Positions 28,715 to 37,211 of a stretch of 64,000 nucleotides of DNA are shown piece by piece. The translations under genes were made by a program, and so were the position numbers. Under the pieces are notes generated by a model. The model had not been told where the DNA came from, did not search any database, and was given only the letters and a program-made list of their open reading frames with translations. Position 1 is the stretch's first letter, and each line of letters starts with the position of its first letter. This DNA is from Brachyspira suanatina. Lineage in GTDB: Bacteria; Spirochaetota; Brachyspiria; Brachyspirales; Brachyspiraceae. The stretch lies in assembly GCF_001049755.1 (NCBI RefSeq), contig NZ_CVLB01000001.1, forward strand, positions 1,194,994 to 1,258,993, given 5' to 3'.

Positions 28715-28757
28715 TTTTGACGAGTAAATTTATATATCGCAAGGAGGCGTAAAAATT

Positions 28758-29909
28758 ATGGGAGTCAAAAAGTATTTCTTTTTATTGCTAGTTTTATTAG
28801 CTATGAATAGTATATATGCATTTGCAAATCAAAATATTATAAGAGTACAGTTAACAGATGTAAAAGCACCATATACTATTAATATCAAAGGTCCTTATAA
28901 GGCATACAATTATAAATATGAAAGTGAAATTATATCTGCTCTTACTAATGAAACTGTAAAGGTAGTTGAAAACAGATTAGGTTTAAAAGTTAATGAAGTT
29001 GGAGTTTATAAAGAAGGTATAGTATTTGAAACTCAGGACGGATTTACTTTAAATGGTGTTGAATATTATGGTTCATTAATGTTTATTCCATACAATGATA
29101 CAATGATCGTTGTTAATGAACTTAATATTGAAGATTATGTTAAAGGAGTACTTCCTCATGAAATGTCTCCTGATTGGCCTATGGAAGCTTTAAAAGCTCA
29201 GGCAGTAGCAGCTAGAACTTATGCTATGTATCATATATTAAAAAATGCTAATAAACTTCCTTTTGATGTTGATAATACTACAAAATATCAAGTTTATAAT
29301 GGTAAAGAAAAAATGAATTGGTCTGTTGAGCAGGCAGTTGATAGAACTAGATATGAGATTGCTGTTTATAAAGGAAAAGTTATAGCTACATATTTCAGTG
29401 CTTTATGCGGCGGACATACTGACAGTGCTGAAAATGTATTTGGTGTTGCTGTTCCTTATTTAGAAGGAGTTTCTTGCCCTTATTGTAATGCTCAGATTAA
29501 GCCTTGGACTAATGCTTTAAGCTATAATGAACTTAATAATGATTTAGCTAATTATTCTGTACATGCTACTGAAAAATCTTCTATAGGTATTAGCACAGAT
29601 CCTAAATCAGGTAAAGCTACTAATATAAAAATAGATGACAGCGATATTCGTTCTAGAGATTTCAGAACTACTCTTTCTCCTAGATTAGTACCTTCACTTA
29701 ACTTTACTATTAAAAAAGTTGATAATGGTATCATAATCACTGGAAAAGGAAGTGGACATGGTGTAGGTATGTGTCAGTGGGGTGCTTATGGTATGGCACA
29801 GGTTAAAAAAGATTATAAAGAGATATTAAAATTCTATTATAATGGAGTTGATATTGTAGATTATAATAGAGTTAATAAAGAGTTTGAACCTGATGTTTGG
29901 GGAAAGTGA
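28758..29909 (+). CDS. SpoIID/LytB-family peptidoglycan hydrolase
   Basis: A 383-residue secreted protein with a signal peptide (about 1-23, 'LLAMNSIYAFA'). The SpoIID domain is read from 'LNIEDYVKGVLPHEMSPDWP', 'EALKAQAVAARTYA', 'YFSALCGGHTDSAENVFG' and 'GKGSGHGVGMCQWGAYGMA'. SpoIID is a lytic transglycosylase acting on denuded glycan; in non-sporulating bacteria it shapes or opens the cell wall. The strong AAGGAGG site fixes ATG 28758. An upstream sigma-28-like promoter suggests coupling to flagellar gene expression, perhaps for passage of periplasmic flagellar structures. A terminator follows. Confidence 0.88.
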   Translation: MGVKKYFFLLLVLLAMNSIYAFANQNIIRVQLTDVKAPYTINIKGPYKAYNYKYESEIISALTNETVKVVENRLGLKVNEVGVYKEGIVFETQDGFTLNGVEYYGSLMFIPYNDTMIVVNELNIEDYVKGVLPHEMSPDWPMEALKAQAVAARTYAMYHILKNANKLPFDVDNTTKYQVYNGKEKMNWSVEQAVDRTRYEIAVYKGKVIATYFSALCGGHTDSAENVFGVAVPYLEGVSCPYCNAQIKPWTNALSYNELNNDLANYSVHATEKSSIGISTDPKSGKATNIKIDDSDIRSRDFRTTLSPRLVPSLNFTIKKVDNGIIITGKGSGHGVGMCQWGAYGMAQVKKDYKEILKFYYNGVDIVDYNRVNKEFEPDVWGK

Positions 29910-29933
29910 TTAATAAATAATTAAGTAAAAAAC

Positions 29934-29969
29934 AAAGGCTTATATTGATGTTCAATATAGGCCTTTTTT
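29934..29969. terminator. Bidirectional terminator
   Basis: Arms AAAGGCTTATATTGA and TCAATATAGGCCTTT pair with one G-U; the T run follows. Shared by the SpoIID gene and the convergent aldehyde dehydrogenase. Confidence 0.85.
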
Positions 29970-29985
29970 ATTATTAAAATAATAT

Positions 29986-31355
29986 TTATTTCTTTGTAAG
30001 ATTGTATAAAAAATTTAATGATTTTATATTTTTTTCATAAGGAGGATATCTAGTATCTATTTCAAAACGATAACCTTTATTTAGAATAGTTGTTTCTTTT
30101 GAAAAGCATTTAAAACTATCATAACCATGATACTGTCCTATACCGCTGTTTCCAATTCCTCCAAAAGGTGCATGAGGATTAAGTATCTGACTTATAGTAT
30201 CATTAACGGCACAGCATCCGTAACTCATTCTTTCTATGAAGTAATAATTAAAAGCAATATCCTCTGAAAATAGATACATAGCAAGGGCTTTGAACAAACT
30301 TTGTTTATTATATCTCTTGCTTCTTCTTTTGTTTTGTAATATAGTATTGGGAAAACACTTCCGAATATTTCATCTTTCATTATATTAGTTTCTAAATCTC
30401 TAGGTTCTACTATAGTAATAGAAATAGATAAATTATTATCATCATATTCACCGCCGTAAATTATTTTTCCGTCATTCAAATATGATTTTATTCTTCTATA
30501 GTGATTTTCATTTATGATTCTATGCAGTTTTCTTTCTTTATTGAATAATTCTATTTCTTTACTGAATGCGATTAGAAATTTTTCTTTTAAATCTTCTCTT
30601 AGTAATATATAATCCGGAGATATACAAGTTTGACCGGAGTTTAAAAATTTACCCCATATTATTCTTTTTACAGCTTTATTAAAATTATTTCCTTTTATAT
30701 CATCTATTATTACAGGTGATTTTCCTCCAAGCTCTAAAGTTACAGAAGTTAGAAATTCCGATGCATTTGCCATAATGATTTTTCCAACTCTTGGAGAGCC
30801 TGTGAAGAAAATTTTATCATACTCTATTTTTGTTGTACTTTCCGGAGGCACAGTTTTATCTATAACTGCAATATACTCTTCATCAAATGTATTTTTTATA
30901 GAATCGTAAATTACATCATAAACGCAAGGAGTTAATTGAGAAGGTGCTATTATAGCTGTATTTCCAGCACCTATTGCTCCTACAAGCGGAAGAAAAGTTA
31001 ATTGAACAGGATAATTCCAAGGAGATATTATCAATGATACCCCAAATGGCTTATTTATAACCATTGTCTTAGCATCCATTGTTATCATGTTCTTTTTTAC
31101 TTTTTTATGATGCATCCATCTTCTTAAATTTTTTATGAATAGATTAATTTCTTCTATAACCATATAAAATTCTGAAGCTATAGCCTCAAACTCGCATTTT
31201 TGCATGTCTTTGTATAATGCATCTATAAAATCTTTTTCATATTTTATTAACATTGATTTTAATTTTTTTAATTGTTCTATTCTGAAATTATATGATAAAG
31301 TTTTTGATGTTTGAAATAATTTTTTTTGCTTATCTCTTAATTCTATTAAATCCAT
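29986..31355 (-). pseudogene. Aldehyde dehydrogenase, broken by a frameshift
   Basis: Residues 1-355 are read from ATG 31355: 'IISPWNYPVQLTFLPLVGAI', 'FFTGSPRVGK', 'LELGGKSPVI' with the catalytic Glu, and 'NSGQTCISPDY' with the catalytic Cys. At 30285-30287 the frame is lost; the remaining C-terminus ('ERMSYGCCAVNDTI', 'PFGGIGNSGIG') continues in another frame to TAA at 29986. The join needs one extra C (AAGCCCTTGCT where 'KPLA' requires 12 bases). The rest is intact and of normal class-3 length (about 456 residues), so the loss is recent or a base-calling error. Both catalytic residues precede the break. Confidence 0.85.
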
Positions 31356-31515
31356 TTTATATATTTCTCCATAATTTGTTTATAGTTAATATACAAAAAT
31401 ATTGATAAATTCCTATTATTTTTTATGATTAATATATTGAATTGATTTGCAAAAAATTGTAAAAATAATAAAATAAAAATTTATATATAAAAAATTATAT
31501 TTGGGTTTTGTGTAA

Positions 31516-33765
31516 ATGAAAAATAAAGCTTTTAAAAGATTCATATTATTTATTATTTGTTTTGCTATTATTGTTGCTGTAATTGCCTCTATGCTTACTG
31601 CTCAGGATATTTCTTTAAAGAAAAAAATCACTTCAAAGAACAAAATCAATTATGGTACTGCATTAGAATTATATAATAGAGAAAAATATTTAGAAGCATA
31701 TAATCAATTTACTAATATAATGAATAGAGATGAAGATGCAATCATTAAAGATTATATTATATATTATGGTGCTAAAAGTGCTTTGAGTACCAATATGTAT
31801 GATGAAGCTATAGATTTGTATTCATTATTAATGAAAGAATATACAAATTCGCCGCTATATCCTTATGCTGAACAGTATAAAGCATTAGCAGAGTTTTATA
31901 GAGATGATTATCCTGTGAGCAACTTTTTTAATAGCAGGAAACAAAAATGGATTAAAGAATTTGTAGGTATAAGAGCTTTAAGAAATACTGATGATACTAA
32001 TAAAGCTAAGATGATAGCTTATGAACTTATAACTAAATTATCAAATAGTGAAGCTATTATTTATTATAATGATAATTATGAAGATGAAATATCTTTATTC
32101 GATAACGAATTAAAATATAAAGCCGCTTCAGTACTTTATGATGCAGGATTTAGGAAATCTGCATTAAAACATTTTGAATATTTATACTCTAATAATTATA
32201 ATAAGGGAAATTCAACTTATTATATGGCTAGAATAAATGAAGCAGAAGGAAATAGGGGAGAAGCAGCTAAATTGTATGATGAATATTTATCTAATGCCAA
32301 TAATAAAACATACAGAAAAATGGGTCTTTACTATTCCGCAGGTAATTATTCTAAATTAACAAATAATGCTAAATCAATGGAATTGTATAATACATTTTTG
32401 AGAGAGTACCCAAGAGATGATTATGTGCCTAGAATATATAATAATTTTGTTAATACTAGTTTGAATAAAAATAATTTGGTTCAGGCAAAAGTTTATTTAA
32501 CTAATGTTATGAATAAATTTCCAAAGAGCTGGCAGACTGAATTAGCGTTAAAATCATATTTAAGAAAGGCGTTTAAATTAAAAAATAAAACTGAAACTTA
32601 TTTTGCTACTTCAGCATTGGAGAAAAGATATACTACATTCAGACATGATTTTCCATTGTCTTGGAGTATGTGGAGTGCGGAAGAATTTGGAGATACTGAA
32701 AAAAGAGATGAATATTTAATGAAAACACTTCTTACAAGTAAAAATCATTATTTTGTAAAAGGTGCTTTGACTTTAGCTAATGATGATATGATTAAAAATG
32801 TTGAAATAAGCAATACTTATTATTTTGATGAAGCTAAAAAATATTACACTGATTCAAATTATACTAAGTCTATGGAAATGCTTGATAAGATTCAGTTCTT
32901 AAATTATATTGCTACAGGAAAAGAAGATGATTTGATGAAATCAGCTAGAGATATGGCTAAAAATATTCTTATGCAAAATGATTTTGTAAAAGAGCTATAT
33001 TCAAATAAAAGTGATTATAATTTATTTAATGAATTATCATTACAAACTACTAACGAAGTTGATAGATCAATATTATTATACTGTTACGGCGATTATGATA
33101 ATGCATACACAGAATATGATAAAATATTTAAGAAAGCTGAAAAAGTAAATTATCCATTATTTTATTTTGCTGAAAAGATTTTTAAAGATTCAGGAAATAC
33201 TAAAAGGCTTATGCAGATATCTGTTAATATAGGAAAGTATTTTGACTATCCTTATACTTATAATACAGATTTGCTTCCGGATGAGTTTAGAAAAATGGTT
33301 TATCCTAGATATTTTGATGAGTATGTTCTTCCAGAGGCAAAGCATTATAAAATAGATCCGTTATTTGTATATGCTATAATGCGTGAGGAAAGTACATTTG
33401 ATCCGAAGGCTAAATCTTGGGTTGGAGCTATGGGACTTATGCAGTTAATGCCTGCAACAGCAGCAGAGCAAAATAGAAATCCTAGATACAGATACGATCC
33501 TTTAGATTTAACCGATCCTAAACAAAACATTAATATAGGTATCGGACATTTAAGCTGGTTATTTAAAAATGAAAATGCAAGCAACTATATAATAGTGGCT
33601 GCAAGTTACAATGCAGGTTCAGGACGCGGAAAAAGATGGAAGTCCGAATATGGTACTAATAATATGTATCGTACAGGAAGATTCATCGATATTGAAGAAA
33701 CTGAATATTATGTAGAGAAAGTTATTAATAGTTATGAACATTACAGTAAATATTATCAAGATTAA
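31516..33765 (+). CDS. Soluble-type lytic transglycosylase with helical repeats
   Basis: A 749-residue protein with an N-terminal membrane/signal segment (residues 9-29) and a long superhelix of TPR-like repeats ('ALELYNREKYLEAYNQFTNI', 'YDEAIDLYSLLMKEY') similar in layout to Slt70. The C-terminal SLT domain has 'AIMREESTFDPKAKSWVGAM' with catalytic Glu near 622, 'GLMQLMPATA' and 'AASYNAGSG'. It cleaves the glycan strand with 1,6-anhydro product. It lacks a strong ribosome site. A close paralogue lies directly downstream at 34181. Confidence 0.92.
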   Translation: MKNKAFKRFILFIICFAIIVAVIASMLTAQDISLKKKITSKNKINYGTALELYNREKYLEAYNQFTNIMNRDEDAIIKDYIIYYGAKSALSTNMYDEAIDLYSLLMKEYTNSPLYPYAEQYKALAEFYRDDYPVSNFFNSRKQKWIKEFVGIRALRNTDDTNKAKMIAYELITKLSNSEAIIYYNDNYEDEISLFDNELKYKAASVLYDAGFRKSALKHFEYLYSNNYNKGNSTYYMARINEAEGNRGEAAKLYDEYLSNANNKTYRKMGLYYSAGNYSKLTNNAKSMELYNTFLREYPRDDYVPRIYNNFVNTSLNKNNLVQAKVYLTNVMNKFPKSWQTELALKSYLRKAFKLKNKTETYFATSALEKRYTTFRHDFPLSWSMWSAEEFGDTEKRDEYLMKTLLTSKNHYFVKGALTLANDDMIKNVEISNTYYFDEAKKYYTDSNYTKSMEMLDKIQFLNYIATGKEDDLMKSARDMAKNILMQNDFVKELYSNKSDYNLFNELSLQTTNEVDRSILLYCYGDYDNAYTEYDKIFKKAEKVNYPLFYFAEKIFKDSGNTKRLMQISVNIGKYFDYPYTYNTDLLPDEFRKMVYPRYFDEYVLPEAKHYKIDPLFVYAIMREESTFDPKAKSWVGAMGLMQLMPATAAEQNRNPRYRYDPLDLTDPKQNINIGIGHLSWLFKNENASNYIIVAASYNAGSGRGKRWKSEYGTNNMYRTGRFIDIEETEYYVEKVINSYEHYSKYYQD

Positions 33766-33794
33766 TATGTAATTATTTTATAGACATATTTGAA

Positions 33795-34094
33795 ATATAC
33801 TGAAAATTTTTAAGTTTGTCAATCAATACACTTTATGTAGAATTATCAACTTTTTTGTCGCACACGCTCTGCGGACTTCGTCAAAGTTGCTGCCATAGGC
33901 ACGCTTCGCGAAAACGCAATTGCTATAACTTTATATTAAAAAATACTTATTAAATATAGGATATAACCTAAATTTAAAGTAAAAATGCAGTCTTTTTGGT
34001 TCTTTTATACCAATAAAAGAACTGGGGGGTGTGAGGGCTAGTCCCCACTAATAATAAAATAATTTTTGATAAAATATGTTTGTTTAGGTATATA
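33795..34094 (-). repeat. MITE-like element, copy B
   Basis: A 300 bp element inverted relative to copy A: left end ATATACTGAAAATTTTTAAG, right end TTTGTTTAGGTATATA. The interior contains an AAAGAAC/GTTCTTT hairpin and G+C-rich palindromic parts that match copies C and D. It lies between the two transglycosylase paralogues, so it inserted after or during their duplication. Confidence 0.7.
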
Positions 34095-34180
34095 ATCGAA
34101 ATGTAAAATTTATTTGCAAAAAATCAAAAAAGTAATACAATAATAGTTACTATATAAAAACTATTTCAGGCTTATTTTAA

Positions 34181-36439
34181 ATGAAGAATACTATCTTAAA
34201 AATTTTTAATAAAAGAGTTTTACTTTTTACATTTTGTTTTGAAATCATTGTTATTGTAATGACATCTATATTAGGTGCTCAAGATATATCATTACAAAAG
34301 AATATTATATCAAAAAATAAAATCAATTATGGTACAGCATTAGAACTTCATAATAGAGAAAAATATTTAGAGGCTTATAATCAATTTACAAATATTATGA
34401 ATACAGAAGATGATATGATTATAAGAGATTATGTTATATATTACGGTGCTAAAAGTGCTTTGCTTACTAATATGTACAATGAGGCAATAGATTTATATGC
34501 TTTACTAATGAAAGAATATCCTCGTTCATCATTGTACCCTTATGCAGAGCAGTATAAAGCATTAGCAGAGTTTTACAGAGATGATTATCCTATAAGCGAT
34601 TTTTTTAATGGAAAGACTCAAAAATGGATCAAAGAGTTTGTAGGAATAAGAGCTTTAAGAAATACTGATGATACTAATAAGGCTAGAATGATAGCTTATG
34701 AACTTTTAAATAGATTCGGATTAAGTGAAGCTGCTATATATTATAATAATAATTTCTCTGAAGATATTTCATCTTTTCCAAATAATTTAAAATTTAAAAC
34801 AGCAGCTATACTTTATGAAGCAGGATATAGAAAGGCATCTTTGAAACATTTTCAAGATTTATATGATAATAATTCGCATAAGGCAAGTTCTACATATTAT
34901 ATGGCTAGAATTAAACAGAAGTCCGGAAATAGAAAAGATGCTGCAGCTTTATTCGATGAATATTTATCAAACGCCAATAATAAATCACATAGAAGATTAG
35001 GGCTTTACTATTCAGCAGATAATTATACTAAATTAAAAAATTATAATAAGGCAGCAGATCTCTATAATACTTTTTTGAAAGAATATCCTAGAGATGATTA
35101 TGTACCTAGAATATATAATAGTTTTGTTACTTTGAGTTTGAATAGAAATAATTTAGTTCAAGCAAAAACTTATCTTACAAATACAATGAAGAGATTCCCT
35201 AAAAGCTGGCAGACAGAACTTGCTTTAAAATCATATTTAAGAAAGGCATTTAAATTAAACAATAAAACAGAAACTTATTTTGCTACCAAAGCTTTAGAGG
35301 CAAGATATCCTAGTTTCAGACATGATTTTGCATTATCTTGGAATATGTGGACGGCTGAAGAGTTTGGAGATATTGAAAAAAGAGATGAATATTTAATGAA
35401 AACACTTCTTACAAGTAAAAGCCATTATTTCGTAAAAGGTGCTTTGAGTCTTGCTAATAATGAAATGATAGCTAATGTTCAGCTTAGCAATACTTATTAT
35501 TTGAATGAAGCTAAAAGATATTATGCAGATTCTAATTTTACTAAATCTATGCAAATGCTTAATAAGATACAATTTTTAAATTATATTGCTACAGGCAAAG
35601 AAGATAATATCACAAGAGATGCTAGGGCATTAGCTAAAAATATTCTTATGAGAAATAAATTTGTAAAAGATTCATACGCTAATAGGAGCGAGAATGATTT
35701 ATTTAATGAATTATCACTTCAGACTAGAAGGGAAGTTAATAAAGCAATAATATTATACTATTACGGCGATTATGATAATGCATATACAGAGTTCGATAAA
35801 GTATTTAAAAAGACTCAGGTAACATATCCTTTATTTTATTTTGCTGAGAAAATATTTAAAGATTCAGGAAATACAAAAAGACTTATACAAGTATCCGCAA
35901 ATATAGGTAAATATTTTGGATATCCTTATAATGATAATGTTGATTTGCTTCCAGATGAGTTTAGAAAGAGAGTGTATCCTAGATATTTTGATGAGTATGT
36001 TGTACCTGAAGCTAAATACTATAAAATAGAGCCCGCCTTTGTATATGCTATAATGAGAGAAGAAAGCCTATTTGATCCTAAAGCCCAGTCTTGGGTTGGG
36101 GCTATGGGGCTTATGCAGTTAATGCCTACAACAGCAGCAGCTGAAAATAAAAAGTCTAGATATAGATACAATCCTTTAGATTTAACAGATCCTAAGCAGA
36201 ATATTAATTTAGGTGTTTCTCATTTAGGTTGGTTATTCAGCAGTCAAAAGGCAAGTAATTATATATTAGTAGCAGCAAGTTATAATGCAGGTTCAGGTCG
36301 CGGAAGAAGATGGAAAGCAGAGTACGGCACTAATAATATGTATCGTACAGGAAGATTCATTGATATCGAAGAAACTGAATACTATGTAGAGAGAGTTATA
36401 AAAAGCTATGAATATTACAGCAAATATTATAAGGATTGA
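34181..36439 (+). CDS. Lytic transglycosylase, paralogue of the upstream gene
   Basis: 752 residues with the same architecture as 31516-33765: membrane/signal segment, TPR-like superhelix and C-terminal SLT domain ('AIMREESLFDPKAQSWVGAM', 'GLMQLMPTTA', 'AASYNAGSG'). The two align along their whole length with scattered substitutions, marking a tandem duplication that is not recent. Both catalytic Glu residues are kept, so both are probably active. The enzymes may differ in expression or septal versus lateral wall use; nothing in the sequence decides this. Confidence 0.92.
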   Translation: MKNTILKIFNKRVLLFTFCFEIIVIVMTSILGAQDISLQKNIISKNKINYGTALELHNREKYLEAYNQFTNIMNTEDDMIIRDYVIYYGAKSALLTNMYNEAIDLYALLMKEYPRSSLYPYAEQYKALAEFYRDDYPISDFFNGKTQKWIKEFVGIRALRNTDDTNKARMIAYELLNRFGLSEAAIYYNNNFSEDISSFPNNLKFKTAAILYEAGYRKASLKHFQDLYDNNSHKASSTYYMARIKQKSGNRKDAAALFDEYLSNANNKSHRRLGLYYSADNYTKLKNYNKAADLYNTFLKEYPRDDYVPRIYNSFVTLSLNRNNLVQAKTYLTNTMKRFPKSWQTELALKSYLRKAFKLNNKTETYFATKALEARYPSFRHDFALSWNMWTAEEFGDIEKRDEYLMKTLLTSKSHYFVKGALSLANNEMIANVQLSNTYYLNEAKRYYADSNFTKSMQMLNKIQFLNYIATGKEDNITRDARALAKNILMRNKFVKDSYANRSENDLFNELSLQTRREVNKAIILYYYGDYDNAYTEFDKVFKKTQVTYPLFYFAEKIFKDSGNTKRLIQVSANIGKYFGYPYNDNVDLLPDEFRKRVYPRYFDEYVVPEAKYYKIEPAFVYAIMREESLFDPKAQSWVGAMGLMQLMPTTAAAENKKSRYRYNPLDLTDPKQNINLGVSHLGWLFSSQKASNYILVAASYNAGSGRGRRWKAEYGTNNMYRTGRFIDIEETEYYVERVIKSYEYYSKYYKD

Positions 36440-36498
36440 TAATATAATACTTTATAACTTTATAGATATTCATTTTAATTTATTTTGAATTTTGATTG

Positions 36499-36535
36499 TA
36501 AAAAAATTACAGGGCATTAGCAATTTAATACCCTG
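36499..36535 (-). terminator. Rho-independent terminator for the PepSY-like gene
   Basis: On the minus strand, CAGGGTATTA pairs with TAATGCCCTG (one G-U), followed by TAATTTTTTT. Confidence 0.8.
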
Positions 36536-36560
36536 CATTGTATATGGGATGGAAAGTAAA

Positions 36561-36989
36561 TCAATCGTCGAATTTTTGTCCTATCAGCTGACCGTCAGAA
36601 GATATATAAAGCTCCATCATATTATTAAGCTTTATTTCATAAGTACCCCATTTCTTTTCAGCACTTATTATAACGGTTTGCGGATATGTGTTTCTTATAG
36701 TGTTTGCAACATTGGCAGGAAAAGCATTATATGGTATTCCAATATACTCTGCATCTATTTCCTTCCAATCGCCATTTCCTAAGAAGTCTATTTTTATGCC
36801 GTTGGAAAGCTCTACCTCATATTTACCGTCATCCATTTCAACATACCATATTTGTGCATCAGGAAATATTTGAGCTATAAATTGTCTAGCTCTTTCAGGT
36901 AATTGTTCAGGAGAAACTATCCAATCATCGGCGAATAGACTGCTGGAAGAGATTATGATAATTGTTAATATTACTTTTAGTATTTTCAT
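36561..36989 (-). CDS. Periplasmic PepSY-like (DUF2874) protein
   Basis: A 142-residue protein with a signal peptide (about 1-20, 'TIIIISSSSLFA') and two repeats of the PepSY-like fold: 'ARQFIAQIFPDAQIWYVEMD' with 'YEVELSNGIKIDFLGNGDW', and 'ANTIRNTYPQTVIISAEKK' with 'YEIKLNNMMELYISSDG'. Such small periplasmic proteins are of unknown function. The ribosome site is an exceptional iteration of GGA (AGGAGGAGGAGG) a few bases before ATG 36989, predicting high expression. It has its own terminator. Confidence 0.82.
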   Translation of the reverse strand: MKILKVILTIIIISSSSLFADDWIVSPEQLPERARQFIAQIFPDAQIWYVEMDDGKYEVELSNGIKIDFLGNGDWKEIDAEYIGIPYNAFPANVANTIRNTYPQTVIISAEKKWGTYEIKLNNMMELYISSDGQLIGQKFDD

Positions 36990-37211
36990 AAATAACCTCC
37001 TCCTCCTTTTATATTATTAGTATATCATATTTATTATTATGTGTCAATATTTTTTACAAATATTTTACTTCTTGTTTACAAGGTATTTATTTTTTATAAT
37101 TATTGCTTACATATTATCGTACATATTTGCTGTAAATTTAAAAAAACAGTTCTAATATGAAAATATTAAAACTGTTTTTACATAAAATATATATTTTTAT
37201 AAAATTTATTG

